Counted from the stretch's first letter, positions 1-8,787 are shown. The stretch is DNA of 64,000 nt from Oscillospiraceae bacterium (GCA_902795345.1 CADBKO010000009.1:57951-121950), one strand, 5' to 3'. A program made the numbers and translations. The notes: a model not told the origin generated them from the sequence alone.

Positions 1-1540
1 TGGCGCCCCGCCCCAGCAGGCTTTCCAGCCGCAGCTCCTCCCGCAGCGCTTCCCTCTGCTCCTCCGTCATGCGGTCATAGTCGATCACGTTCCGGTCGTA
101 GAGGTATTGGATGAGGCTCTGCTTGGTGAAGCCCCGGGCGGCCAGCTGCCGCGCCAGGGTGGGGTGCATCACCAGCATGAGGCGGACGCCCGCGGCGAAG
201 GGAGGCAGGCCGGAAGCAAAGGCGCCGCCCTTCCGGCCGAACATCTTGGTGAGGGCCGCCAGCTTCGCGTCGAAATCCGGGTAGCCCACGATCTCGGCGG
301 GTCCGCCGTATTCTCCCAGAAATTCGCAGGCGGTGACCACGCTCTCCTCCGGACCGAAGCCGTTCTGCTCCGCCCAGGATTCCCAGGGGCTTTCCTCCTG
401 GTTCTCCGCCACGAAAATGTTGGCGTAAGCCGCCGGGCGGCCCGCGCCGCCGGGGGAAGCGTAGATGGTCATATCCCGCCAGCCGATGGTGATCATGCAC
501 ATCAGCACAGCCCGCCCGATGGCACTGTTGGCCCGGGTGCCGGGGGCGAGGTAGCCCACCTTGTTGTTGAGGCCCAGCTCCTTCACGATGGGGCCGGAGA
601 CGAAGATGGCCGGGAGGATCTCATTGACGATGTGGAACTGATTGAAGCCCGGGTCGGTGAGGACCTCCATAATGGCGATGATAACGGGGAGCCACTCCGG
701 TTTTGCCCCCGCCATGACGGCGGCGATGGCGATCTTCTCCACCGTGGCCTTGCCCAGCTTCGGCTCCACCAGGCCGATCACCCTGTCCCGGGGGTAGGAA
801 GTGCCGCTGAGCATCCATTCCACGGCCTCCTTCGTGGGCGGCGCCAAGGCCAGCCCGTCCCCCAGGTGGTTCGTCATGCAGTATTCCATGAATTTCTCAT
901 AGGCTTCGCTGTAACACCCGCCGGTGAAAGTCTTGGGCCCTTCGTCAAAGGTGAGGTCGAAGGAACGCTTTTCCTCCTCCGTCAGAGGCTTCGTCAGCCC
1001 TTCGATGATGGCGTCGATGCACCCGTCCACCACCCGCTCCATGAGCCCGGGGTCGTCCTTGGCGGCGTTGTAGTCCGTGGCGGGCACGGTGACGATGCGC
1101 ACCCCGGGCATGCCGTAAAGGTCCTGCCCGGCTTCCTTTGCGCGGCGCAGCACGTCCACGCAGATGCTCACCCCGGGCCTTCCCGCCCGTTCCATGCAGA
1201 CCCCCGCGTCGTGCCTGCCCTGGGTGTGCGCGTCCTTCACGCCCTCCAGCCAGGCGTCGCACTTGGCCGCCACCTCATAGGCCTTCTCCGGCGGGTCGAT
1301 GGGCGTGCCGAAGGAATTCATGCGGAGGATGTTCACCTTTGGATAGCGCTCCCGCAGCCTTCTCTCCACCACCTCGAAGAAGGGCTCGCTGCTGGTGTGG
1401 AAGACCGGGATGTTGATGCCCATCAGGGCGATGGTCCTGCCGTTTAGATCGCTGAGCCGCGGGGCGAACAGCCCTTCCCGCTTCGGGTCGCTGAGAACGC
1501 CCCTCGGCTCCAGGATCTCCAGGGAAACCTGCTGACTCAT
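1..1540 (-). CDS. UGSC-like family protein, large form (3' end off the window)
   Basis: The reading frame is open from its ATG to the window edge, so about 513 residues are visible and the C-terminus is missing. An AGGGAGG ribosome binding site lies 7 bases upstream of the ATG. Residues 1 to about 190 resemble the UGSC family of small redox (seleno)proteins. The usual D-(U/C)-G-S-C motif after the G-V-x-D strand is not there: the sequence reads GVKDAHTQG, with a cysteine further on in HDAGVCMERAG. The remaining residues match from memory the larger domain that accompanies UGSC in some anaerobe proteins (VEKIAIAAVMAGAKPEW, AENQEESPWE). The function of this large form is not established. The family call is from recognition, without a search. 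Confidence 0.6.
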   Translation of the reverse strand, partial: MSQQVSLEILEPRGVLSDPKREGLFAPRLSDLNGRTIALMGINIPVFHTSSEPFFEVVERRLRERYPKVNILRMNSFGTPIDPPEKAYEVAAKCDAWLEGVKDAHTQGRHDAGVCMERAGRPGVSICVDVLRRAKEAGQDLYGMPGVRIVTVPATDYNAAKDDPGLMERVVDGCIDAIIEGLTKPLTEEEKRSFDLTFDEGPKTFTGGCYSEAYEKFMEYCMTNHLGDGLALAPPTKEAVEWMLSGTSYPRDRVIGLVEPKLGKATVEKIAIAAVMAGAKPEWLPVIIAIMEVLTDPGFNQFHIVNEILPAIFVSGPIVKELGLNNKVGYLAPGTRANSAIGRAVLMCMITIGWRDMTIYASPGGAGRPAAYANIFVAENQEESPWESWAEQNGFGPEESVVTACEFLGEYGGPAEIVGYPDFDAKLAALTKMFGRKGGAFASGLPPFAAGVRLMLVMHPTLARQLAARGFTKQSLIQYLYDRNVIDYDRMTEEQREALREELRLESLLGRGA

Positions 1541-1581
1541 TCGGGCGACCTCCCTTTCTCAGAGTTGTTTATTATATGCGG

Positions 1582-1610
1582 ATTATATCACTTCGCCGCT
1601 CCGCGGACAA
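1582..1610 (-). promoter_or_regulatory. Sigma-A promoter of the UGSC-like gene
   Basis: On the minus strand TTGTCC (-35) and TATAAT (-10) are separated by 17 bases, about 40 bases upstream of the ATG. Confidence 0.7.
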
Positions 1611-1628
1611 GGACCGGGGCATACGGAA

Positions 1629-1660
1629 AACCTCCCGGAAGCGGCTGCTTCCGGGAGGCG
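1629..1660 (-). terminator. Rho-independent terminator
   Basis: Twelve-base perfect arms (CCTCCCGGAAGC) with a 4-base loop are followed on the minus strand by TTTT. It follows the stop codon of the small unknown gene upstream of it on that strand. Confidence 0.8.
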
Positions 1661-1671
1661 GCTGATAGGGC

Positions 1672-2082
1672 TCACTCTTTGTTCACGCTGACGTTGTTGA
1701 GGCCGTTTTCCTCGAATTCCTCCATATACTCGTCGATCCGGCGGCTCAGCTCGCCGTCGTTGGAATTGTCGATGGGGGCGAAGTCCATGTCCCGCCGGGC
1801 CAGCTCCTCCGCCAGGATGTCGTAGAAAATGGCGTCCTCATAGTCCATGATGGCTTCCTGGATGCCGCCGTCCTCAAAGCTGGCCGAGGGGATGACCTCC
1901 CCGTCCATCATCTCGAAGAGGGAGTACATCCCGGTTTTCAGGCAGTAGGAGAAGCATTTGGATTCCACGTCGTCATAATCCTTGATGCGCTGGCTGCCCC
2001 GCAGGGAATTCATTACCCAGTTTCCCACATAGACCAGGTCCAGCAGCCGCCGGAATTCCTTATCTGAAAGTTCCATCGTCAT
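1672..2082 (-). CDS. Hypothetical acidic protein, 136 aa
   Basis: I do not recognise this protein. The chosen ATG has an AAGGGTGG ribosome binding site 8 bases upstream; the frame extends further upstream without a plausible start. The product is cytosolic and strongly acidic in its C-terminal half (DEYMEEFEENG), with no signal peptide or membrane segment. A minus-strand TATAAT at 2125-2130 is the likely -10 element but its -35 is poor. It has its own terminator, so it is probably monocistronic. It lies divergent from murI and nothing in the context suggests a role. Confidence 0.7.
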   Translation of the reverse strand: MTMELSDKEFRRLLDLVYVGNWVMNSLRGSQRIKDYDDVESKCFSYCLKTGMYSLFEMMDGEVIPSASFEDGGIQEAIMDYEDAIFYDILAEELARRDMDFAPIDNSNDGELSRRIDEYMEEFEENGLNNVSVNKE

Positions 2083-2225
2083 GATCGACGCACCACCCTT
2101 CCTGTGCCGGATTTTGTGTTGTTCATTATAGCCCCTTCCCTCCGAAATATCTACTGTGAAATTGCGTATTTTTCGTGAATTTCCCGGGCGCTGACCGGGA
2201 CCTCCGCCGAGCCGCGAAATTCCCC

Positions 2226-2254
2226 TTGCCGCGGCATGGTTTTTCCTGTATACT
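2226..2254 (+). promoter_or_regulatory. Sigma-A promoter of murI operon
   Basis: TTGCCG and TATACT are separated by exactly 17 bases, about 35 bases before the murI start. Confidence 0.65.
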
Positions 2255-2289
2255 ATCATTTTGTAATGACAGGGGAAGGACTAAGAGGA

Positions 2290-3114
2290 ATGGATGAGCG
2301 ACCCATCGGCGTCTTTGATTCCGGGCTGGGCGGCCTGACTGCCGTCCGGCGGCTCCGGCAGGTGCTTCCGGAGGAGGATCTGGTCTTCCTGGGGGACACG
2401 GGCCGGGTGCCTTACGGGTCCAGGAGCGCCGCCACTATCCGGCGCTACGCTGCCGAGGACATGGATTTTCTCCTCCGGCAGGGGGTGAAGGCCGTGGTGG
2501 TGGCCTGCGGCACCGTCAGCAGCATCGCCCTCCATACCCTGACGGACCGGGGGATCCCCGTGGTGGGCGTCGTGGACCCCGCCGCGCGGAAGGCCGCCGC
2601 GCTGACGAAAAACGGACGTATCGGCATCACCGGCACCGCCGCCGCCATCCGGGCGGGGGCCTATGCCGCGGCGCTGAAGAAGCGCAGCCCCCACAGCGAG
2701 AGCCTGGCCGTGGCCTGCCCCCTGTTCGTGCCCCTCATCGAGGGGGGCGACACGGAGAAAGGCAGCCGCATGCTGGAGACCGCCCTGGAGGAATACCTGA
2801 CCCCCATCCGGGATTTCGGGGCCGACACCCTGATCCTGGGCTGCACCCACTACCCCCTGATCGCGCCGGCCATCGCCGCCCACGTGGGGCCCGGGGTGCA
2901 GATGGTGGACGTGGCCGCCGAGGCCGTGGACGAGATGAAAACGATACTGGCGGAGCGGAACGCTCTGGCCAAAAGGGGCAGGCGCGGCATCCTTTGCTGC
3001 CACGTCACCGACAGCCCCGGCCGTTTTGCCGCGCTGGCGGGCCGCTTCCTGCCGGATACGGACACGCTCATGGTCCGGCAGACGACCCTGGGCAAGACGT
3101 GCGCAGTGGTTTGA
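2290..3114 (+). CDS. murI: Glutamate racemase
   Basis: Interconverts L- and D-glutamate to supply D-Glu for peptidoglycan; cofactor-independent and cytosolic. The 274-residue length is normal. The N-terminal VFDSGLGGL motif carries the Asp/Ser pair, and the two catalytic cysteines are Cys73 (VACGTVSS) and Cys185 (LGCTHYP). The first cysteine is normally followed by Asn-Thr (ACNT); here it is Gly-Thr. The start was placed at the ATG following GGGGAAGGA; upstream codons in the frame lie in the promoter region. It is the first gene of a probable murI-DUF1934-argS operon, with 29 bases to the next gene. Confidence 0.93.
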   Translation: MDERPIGVFDSGLGGLTAVRRLRQVLPEEDLVFLGDTGRVPYGSRSAATIRRYAAEDMDFLLRQGVKAVVVACGTVSSIALHTLTDRGIPVVGVVDPAARKAAALTKNGRIGITGTAAAIRAGAYAAALKKRSPHSESLAVACPLFVPLIEGGDTEKGSRMLETALEEYLTPIRDFGADTLILGCTHYPLIAPAIAAHVGPGVQMVDVAAEAVDEMKTILAERNALAKRGRRGILCCHVTDSPGRFAALAGRFLPDTDTLMVRQTTLGKTCAVV

Positions 3115-3143
3115 TCAGCGGTTACTGAACAGGAGAAAGAGAT

Positions 3144-3593
3144 ATGAAAGACGTCGTCATTTCCATCCGGGGCATCCAGCGCTCCTTCCATCCGGGGGAG
3201 GAGGAACAAGGCCCCGAATCCGTGGAGCTCGTCACCGACGGGCGCTATGAATATGGCCGGGACGCCAGCTGGTTTACATACCAGGAGAGCGAGATCACCG
3301 GCATGGAGGGCACCGTCACCACCTTCCGGGTGGAGGACGGCATGGTGACCCTGACCCGGGAGGGGGCTGTGAACAGCCAGATGCTCTTCCAGAAGGGGAG
3401 AAAGCATGTGTTCCTCTACGACACCCCCTTCGGAGCCATGACCATGGGGGTGGACACCCAGCAGCTGCGCACCGAGACGGACGAGCACGGCGGGCAGCTG
3501 GACATCGTATACAGCGTGGATGTGGACAATGTCCTTCTGGGCAGGAACACCTTCCGCATCGACTGGAAAGAAAAAGGAGGCAGCAGGCAATGA
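3144..3593 (+). CDS. DUF1934 family beta-barrel protein
   Basis: A 149-residue protein of the DUF1934 (YwiB-like, calycin-fold) family, recognised from its beta-rich pattern: an N-terminal VISIRGIQ strand, then YEYGRDASWFTYQESEITG, then TTFRVEDGMVTLTREG, and the GAMTMGVDT region. It has no catalytic motif and no known biochemical function. DUF1934 genes commonly sit directly upstream of argS in Firmicutes, as here, where its last codon overlaps the argS start by 4 bases (ATGA), indicating translational coupling. Confidence 0.85.
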   Translation: MKDVVISIRGIQRSFHPGEEEQGPESVELVTDGRYEYGRDASWFTYQESEITGMEGTVTTFRVEDGMVTLTREGAVNSQMLFQKGRKHVFLYDTPFGAMTMGVDTQQLRTETDEHGGQLDIVYSVDVDNVLLGRNTFRIDWKEKGGSRQ

Positions 3594-5278
3594 ATATGAT
3601 CGAAGAGGCCAAAAAGCAGATCGACGCCCTGGTGCGGGGGGCCTATGCCGCCGCCGCCGGCAAGGGGCTGCTGCCCGCCGGCGCGGAGCTGAAGGGCACC
3701 ACGGAGATACCCAAGGACCCGGGCCACGGGGACTATGCCTGCTCCTATGCCATGAGCGCCGCCAAGGCCATGCATATGGCCCCGCGGAAGATCGCGGAGA
3801 CCCTGGCCGGGGAGATCGACTTTGCCGGCAGCTGGTTCGACAGCGTGGAGGTGGCCGGCGCGGGCTTCCTCAATTTCCGCCTGGGGGACGCCTGGTATGC
3901 CCAGGTGCTCAGGACCGTGGAAGCCGAGGGGCAGGACTACGGCAGCGTGGACGAGGGCCACGGGAAAAAGGTGATGGTGGAATTCGTCTCCGCCAACCCC
4001 ACCGGCACCATGACCATCGGCAACGCCCGGGGCGGCGTCTTGGGGGACGCCATGGCCTCCATCCTGGCAAAAGCGGGCTGGCAGGTCTGGCGGGAGTTCT
4101 ATGTCAACGACGCGGGCAACCAGGTGGAGCTTTTCGCCCGGAGCGTGGAGGCCCGCTATATCCAGCTGCTGAAGGGGGAGGACGCCGTGGAATTCCCCGA
4201 GGACGGCTACCATGGGGACGACATCCGGGAGATCGCCCGCCTCTTCCGGGAAAAATACGGCGACGGCTGGCTGGATAAGAGCCCCGAGGAGCGGCGGCAG
4301 AAGATGCAGGTCTTCGGCATCGAATACAACATCGCCAAGATGCAGCGGGACCTGGAGCGCTACGGCATCATCTACGACCAGTGGTTCCGGGAATCCAGCC
4401 TCCATGAGAGCGGCTATGTGAAGGAGACGGTGGACCTGCTGGAAAAGCAGGGCTACACCTATGAGAAGGACGGGGCCCTCTGGTTCAAGCTCACGGACCT
4501 GGGCGCGGAGAAGGACGAGGTACTGCGCCGCTCCAACGGCTTCTACACCTATTTCGCCGTGGATATGGCCTACCACCGCAACAAGTTCATCGAGCGGGGC
4601 TTCGACAGTGTCATCAACGTCTGGGGCGCGGACCACCACGGCCACGCCATCCGCTTTGCCAAGAGCCTGCCTGCCCTGGGGATCGAACCGGAGCGGCTCC
4701 ATTTCCTGCTGATGCAGCTGGTGAACCTGATGCGGGACGGGCAGACCGTCCGCATCTCCAAGCGCACCGGCCGGGCCATCGCCCTGGCGGATCTGCTGGA
4801 CGAGATCCCCCGGGACGCCGTCCGCTTCTTCTTCAATGCCAAGCCCGACACCCATCTGGATTTCGATATGGACCTGGCCATCCGCCGGGACAGCGAGAAC
4901 CCGGTCTATTATGTGCAGTATGCCCACGCCCGCATCTGCTCCCTGGTCGCTGCCCTGGCCGAGGAAGGGCATCCGGTGCCCAAGGCCGCCGAGGTGGATT
5001 TCACCCTCCTCACCGACGAGACGGAGAAGGCCCTCATCAAGCAGCTGAGCCTCCTGCCGGAGGAGGTGCGCCTGGCCGCGCTGAACTACGACCCCAGCCG
5101 CATCAACCGCTATCTCATCGAGCTGGCGGGCCGCTTCCACCGCTTCTATACCGCCTGCCGCATCAAGGGCGCCCCGGCGGGCGTGCTGGAAGCCCGGCTG
5201 AAGCTGGCCGACAGCGTCCGGGCCGTGCTGGCCCTGGCCCTGGGCATCATCGGCGTCTCCGCCCCGGAAAAGATGTAA
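3590..5278 (+). CDS. argS: Arginyl-tRNA synthetase with degenerate HIGH motif
   Basis: Charges tRNA-Arg. The 562-residue length and domain order are normal: N-terminal additional domain (1 to about 100), Rossmann catalytic domain, then the DALR anticodon-binding domain (PVYYVQYAHARICS onward). The class I HIGH signature reads TIGN (residues 142-145 in SANPTGTMTIGNARGG), where relatives usually have H-x-G-H or H-M-G-N, so both histidine positions are replaced. The KMSKS equivalent is ISKRTG. The domains are complete and the frame is uninterrupted, so the gene is not obviously decayed. Its stop lies one base from that of convergent spmB. Confidence 0.95.
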   Translation: MNMIEEAKKQIDALVRGAYAAAAGKGLLPAGAELKGTTEIPKDPGHGDYACSYAMSAAKAMHMAPRKIAETLAGEIDFAGSWFDSVEVAGAGFLNFRLGDAWYAQVLRTVEAEGQDYGSVDEGHGKKVMVEFVSANPTGTMTIGNARGGVLGDAMASILAKAGWQVWREFYVNDAGNQVELFARSVEARYIQLLKGEDAVEFPEDGYHGDDIREIARLFREKYGDGWLDKSPEERRQKMQVFGIEYNIAKMQRDLERYGIIYDQWFRESSLHESGYVKETVDLLEKQGYTYEKDGALWFKLTDLGAEKDEVLRRSNGFYTYFAVDMAYHRNKFIERGFDSVINVWGADHHGHAIRFAKSLPALGIEPERLHFLLMQLVNLMRDGQTVRISKRTGRAIALADLLDEIPRDAVRFFFNAKPDTHLDFDMDLAIRRDSENPVYYVQYAHARICSLVAALAEEGHPVPKAAEVDFTLLTDETEKALIKQLSLLPEEVRLAALNYDPSRINRYLIELAGRFHRFYTACRIKGAPAGVLEARLKLADSVRAVLALALGIIGVSAPEKM

Positions 5279-5279
5279 T

Positions 5280-5795
5280 TCAGGAACCAAAAAACAATCT
5301 GACGAAGATCCCCGCGCACAGGAAACCGACCAGATCGGCCGCCAGTGCAGCGGGGATCGCGTGTTTTGTGCGGCGGACGCCCGCCGCAGCGAAATAGACC
5401 GAGACGGTGTAGAAGGTGGTCTCCGTGCTGCCCAGCATCACCGCCGCCGTCCGCCCCGCAGGGGAGTCGGGCCCCAGCTTTTCCATGATCTCCGCCCCCA
5501 CCGCCAGGGCGCCGCTTCCGCTGAGGGGCCGCAGCAGCATGAGGGGGGCCGTCTCCGGAGGTATGCCCAGGGCTTGCAGCGCCGGGGCCAGAAGGCCTGT
5601 CAGGGCATCCAGCCCCCCGGAAGCGCGGAACATGGCCGCCGCCGTCAGCGTGACCGCCACCGGGGGGAAGATGCGCAGGAGGGTCCCCAGCCCCTCCCGG
5701 AAGCCCTCCGTCAGCGGGCCGTAGAGGGGCCTGCCCCGCAAAAGGACGGAGAGGGCCGCCAGGAGCAGGATGCCCGGCAGCAGCAGCGCCGTCAC
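5280..5795 (-). CDS. spmB: Spore maturation protein B
   Basis: Integral membrane protein of the SpmA/SpmB pair, needed in Bacillus for spore-core dehydration. The 171 residues include several hydrophobic segments and the conserved blocks GGLDALTGLLAPALQALG, LMLLRPLSGSGA and LGSTETTFYTVSVYFAAAG. The start is a GTG that overlaps the spmA stop as GTGA; a longer upstream extension in this frame only shadows spmA. Translation is probably coupled to spmA. The presence of the pair is good evidence that the organism sporulates. Confidence 0.9.
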   Translation of the reverse strand: MTALLLPGILLLAALSVLLRGRPLYGPLTEGFREGLGTLLRIFPPVAVTLTAAAMFRASGGLDALTGLLAPALQALGIPPETAPLMLLRPLSGSGALAVGAEIMEKLGPDSPAGRTAAVMLGSTETTFYTVSVYFAAAGVRRTKHAIPAALAADLVGFLCAGIFVRLFFGS

Positions 5796-6358
5796 CGCCC
5801 CGGCCTCCGCAGCAGCTTTTCCGCCAGAAGCCCCGCCCCCGCGGAACAGAGGCTGCTCAGCCAGACGGCGGGGAGGATGTCGAAGGGGCTGCCTGCCCCC
5901 AGGGAGGCGCGCAGCGCGCAGACCGTGGCGGGGATGAGCTGGATGGAGGCACTGTTGAGGACGACCAACCGGCAGAGACTGTCCGTGGCCGTCTCCCCCC
6001 GCCCCAGGGCCCGGGCCGCCCGGATGCCCGCTGGCGTGGCGGCGTTGCCCAGGCCCAGCAGATTGGCGCTCATGTTTTCCGCCAGGGCGGCCAGGGCTTC
6101 CGGGACCATGCGGGCCTCCGGATAGAGCCGGGTCAGCAATGGCCGCAGGAGCCGCCCCAGGGCCGCGGAGGCCCCGCCTGCCTCCAGCAGCTTCAGGATG
6201 CCGCTCCACAGGCAGAGCCCGGCGCAGAGGCCCAGGCAGGTCTTCACCGCCGTTTCCGCCCCCTCCAGAGCTCCCGCCGACACCTCTGCCAGTCGTCCGT
6301 TCAGCGCGCCGAAAAGGATAGACGCCGCTACCAGGCCGGTCCAGATCCAGTCCATCAT
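5792..6358 (-). CDS. spmA: Spore maturation protein A
   Basis: Nucleoside-recognition (Gate) domain membrane protein partnered with SpmB. The product is 188 residues long and contains MVPEALAALAENMSANLLGLGNAATPAG, a long family signature (here shortened: AENMSANLLGLGNAATP). The ATG chosen has GGAGG 8 bases upstream; a GTG three codons earlier falls inside that ribosome binding site. The pair forms a two-gene operon running convergently into argS with no room for an intergenic terminator. Confidence 0.9.
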   Translation of the reverse strand: MMDWIWTGLVAASILFGALNGRLAEVSAGALEGAETAVKTCLGLCAGLCLWSGILKLLEAGGASAALGRLLRPLLTRLYPEARMVPEALAALAENMSANLLGLGNAATPAGIRAARALGRGETATDSLCRLVVLNSASIQLIPATVCALRASLGAGSPFDILPAVWLSSLCSAGAGLLAEKLLRRPGR

Positions 6359-6443
6359 GCTACTCACCTCCCTCCCATTCTATGCCTGTCCCCATCCGGG
6401 AAGAACCTCACGGAATATTCGCCAAAATTCGAGCAATTTCTGC

Positions 6444-6472
6444 TTGACTTTACAAAAATAGCCGGGTATAAT
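6444..6472 (+). promoter_or_regulatory. Sigma-A promoter of the AbrB-like gene
   Basis: TTGACT and a consensus TATAAT are separated by 17 bases, about 50 bases upstream of the start. Confidence 0.85.
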
Positions 6473-6519
6473 GTCGGCACTTGTCGTGATATGGATAAAT
6501 ATGCGGAGGTTGCAAATAT

Positions 6520-6768
6520 ATGAAAACGACCGGAATCGTGAGGCAGATGGACAGCCTGGGCCGCATCGTGCTTCCCATCGAGCTGCGGCGGACCCTGGAT
6601 ATTGCCCAGAAGGACAGCCTGGAGATCTATGTGGAGGGCAATCAGATCATCCTGAAAAAGTATGAGCCCACCTGCATCTTCTGCGAGAACAGCAGGGATA
6701 TCGTCTCCTTCAAGGGGAAGAACGTATGCCCCGCCTGCCTGAAGGAATTGAAGGGCATCAAAGGCTAA
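6520..6768 (+). CDS. AbrB/SpoVT-family transcriptional regulator with C-terminal CxxC pairs
   Basis: An 82-residue swapped-hairpin AbrB DNA-binding protein. Residues 1-50 are the domain (TGIVRQMDSLGRIVLPIELRR and VEGNQIILKKY, given here in two blocks of at most 20). The short tail holds C-I-F-C and C-P-A-C, spaced to bind a metal. AbrB-type proteins are transition-state regulators that dimerise through this fold. It is monocistronic, with a strong promoter and its own terminator. The tail is typical of a Clostridia subfamily rather than Bacillus AbrB itself, so the targets are unknown. Confidence 0.88.
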   Translation: MKTTGIVRQMDSLGRIVLPIELRRTLDIAQKDSLEIYVEGNQIILKKYEPTCIFCENSRDIVSFKGKNVCPACLKELKGIKG

Positions 6769-6779
6769 TAGCAAACGGA

Positions 6780-6814
6780 AAGGCCCGCGAGCATTTTGCT
6801 CGCGGGCCTTTTGC
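6780..6814. terminator. Bidirectional terminator
   Basis: AGGCCCGCGAGCA pairs with TGCTCGCGGGCCT around a short T-rich loop and is followed by TTTT on the plus strand. It separates the AbrB-like gene from the convergent old yellow enzyme. Confidence 0.85.
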
Positions 6815-6825
6815 GTCCTTCTGCG

Positions 6826-8754
6826 CTATACGTCCAGCCCTGCGTGGTAACCCTGGAAAATGGCCTCCCGCAGGGTGGAAGCCTTGAGGCAGTCTCCCAG
6901 CAGCCGCACCTCCGGCGCGGTGTTCCTCAGGGCGTCCGCCGCGGCCCGGTTGGGCTTTTGTCCCACCGCCAGCACGATGGCGTCCGCCTCGATCAGCTCC
7001 TCCCGTCCGTCGGCGTCGGCGCAGACGAGGCCCTCCGGCGCGGCCCGCAGTCCCCGAAGGCCGCAGCGCACCGTGGTCCGCTCCAATTCCTTCAGCAGGG
7101 CGGGGCGCTGCCGGGCATTGGCGTCCCGGGCTACCTCCGCCGCCATCTCCACCACGGTCACCTCCGCGCCCTGCATGGCGCAGTACACCGCCGTCTCGCA
7201 GCCCACCAGGCCCCCGCCCAGCACGGCGATCCGCTTTCCGGGGAGCTTTCCCTTCAGATCGGAGGCGAGGAAGACGTTGGGCCCGGTGAAGGGCACGATG
7301 GGGCTTCCCCCCACCGCCACGATGAGGCAGTCCGGCTCCCAGGCGCGGACGAACTGAGGGGTCACCTCCGTGTTCAGGCGCACCTCCACCCCCGCCAGGG
7401 CCATGCGCCTAGCCAAGGTCCGGGCGGCGGCGTAAGCGTCATGCTTGAAGGGGATGTACTTGTCCCCCAGGATGGCGCCGCCCAGCTCCCCGCTCTTTTC
7501 GCAGAGAAGCACCTGATGGCCCCGCTGGGCGGCGGTGATGGCGGCCTCCATGCCGCCCACGCCCCCGCCGGCCACCAGCACCCGCTTCTTCGTCGTGGCC
7601 GGGCGCTGGAACATGCTCTCGTATTCCCGCCCGATCAGGGGGTTCAGGGCGCAGATGCGGGTCTGGGTCTGCATCCGCTCCGCCAGGCAGGTGAAGCAGC
7701 GCATGCAGCGCAGGATCTCGTCGGTGCGGTTCTGGATCACCTTCCGGGGCAGCTCCGGGTCCGCCAGCAGAGCCCGGCCCATGGTCACCACGTCCGCCTT
7801 CCCGCTTTCGATGATCTCCTCCAGCATATCCGGCTCGTTCAGGGCCCCGATGGTCGCCACGGGGATGCGGACGTGCTTCTTGATCTCCGCGGCGAAGCGG
7901 ACGTTGCAGCCCCGTTCCATATACATGGAGGGGTGGGTCTCGTAAAAGCTGTCCTCGTTGGACCCGGCGGATACGTGGAGCAGGTCGATCTTGTCCTCCA
8001 CCAGCTTCGCCAGCTCGATGGCCTCCCGGAGGTCGTAGCCGCCGGGGAAGCTCTCCTCGGCGCTGATGCGCAGCTCGATGGGGAAGTCCGGCCCCACGGC
8101 GGCGCGGATGGCGTCCAGCACCTCCAGCATGAGCCGGGCCCGGTTGGGGCGGCTGCCCCCGTATTCGTCCGTGCGGGTGTTGGTGGCGGGCGAGTAGAAC
8201 TGTTCCAGCAGCCAGCCGTGGCCGGCGTGGACCAGGAGCATGTCGAAGCCCGCCCGCTTCACCAGGGCCGCCGCCTTGCCGTAGGACTCCACGATCTCGG
8301 CGATCATCTCCTTCGGCATGGCGATCACCCGGCTCCCGTCGGGCATCACCTCGTCCACGGGGCCGTATTTCACCTTGTCCCGGTGCCGTTCCCCGGGGAG
8401 GGAATCCACGGCGCTGAATTTGCCCCCGTGGGCCAGCTCGATGCTGGCGGCGGCCCCGTGGCGGCGGATGGCCCGGGCCAGTTGGGTGAGCCCGGCCAGC
8501 ACGTCGGGGTGGCTCAGGTTGATGCTGCGTCCGTGGCTGCGGCCGGTGGCATAGTGTACCACCGCCTCCCCCACGGTGATGAGGGCCGCGCCCCCCTTGG
8601 CCCGCAGCTCGTAGAAGGCGATGGCGTCCTGGGTGAGCAGGCCCTCCGCCGTCAGCTCCGGGTAGCCCATGGGGGCGGCGGCCATGCGGTTAGAGAGAGT
8701 CAGCCCCCGCAGCCGCAGCGGCTGGCAGAGGGCGGGAAAGGCTGGCGTATACAT
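6826..8754 (-). CDS. Old yellow enzyme family FMN/FAD/4Fe-4S oxidoreductase
   Basis: A 642-residue protein of the 2,4-dienoyl-CoA reductase / BaiCD-BaiH / enoate reductase class. Residues 1 to about 345 form the OYE TIM barrel with the HAGHG (176-180) and NTRTDEYGGS signatures. Cys350, Cys353, Cys356 and Cys368 form the 4Fe-4S cluster motif. After that come an FAD-binding GGGVGG motif and an NAD(P)-binding GGGLVG motif. These enzymes reduce C=C bonds conjugated to carbonyls; the substrate cannot be read from sequence. It is a single gene under a strong divergent promoter, with no bai-type neighbours. Confidence 0.9.
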   Translation of the reverse strand: MYTPAFPALCQPLRLRGLTLSNRMAAAPMGYPELTAEGLLTQDAIAFYELRAKGGAALITVGEAVVHYATGRSHGRSINLSHPDVLAGLTQLARAIRRHGAAASIELAHGGKFSAVDSLPGERHRDKVKYGPVDEVMPDGSRVIAMPKEMIAEIVESYGKAAALVKRAGFDMLLVHAGHGWLLEQFYSPATNTRTDEYGGSRPNRARLMLEVLDAIRAAVGPDFPIELRISAEESFPGGYDLREAIELAKLVEDKIDLLHVSAGSNEDSFYETHPSMYMERGCNVRFAAEIKKHVRIPVATIGALNEPDMLEEIIESGKADVVTMGRALLADPELPRKVIQNRTDEILRCMRCFTCLAERMQTQTRICALNPLIGREYESMFQRPATTKKRVLVAGGGVGGMEAAITAAQRGHQVLLCEKSGELGGAILGDKYIPFKHDAYAAARTLARRMALAGVEVRLNTEVTPQFVRAWEPDCLIVAVGGSPIVPFTGPNVFLASDLKGKLPGKRIAVLGGGLVGCETAVYCAMQGAEVTVVEMAAEVARDANARQRPALLKELERTTVRCGLRGLRAAPEGLVCADADGREELIEADAIVLAVGQKPNRAAADALRNTAPEVRLLGDCLKASTLREAIFQGYHAGLDV

Positions 8755-8787
8755 TTCCTGTTCTCCTTTTGTGCGGTTTGCGCCACC

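Noticed and set aside
2098..2289. Extended N-terminus of the 136-aa gene and of murI
   Set aside because: Both extensions lie in promoter sequence without ribosome binding sites and add no homologous residues.
3416..5290. 624-codon open frame on the minus strand opposite argS
   Set aside because: A mirror frame produced by GC-biased third positions of argS; composition is Gly/Ala/Asp/His/Leu repetitive with no family, while argS is complete.
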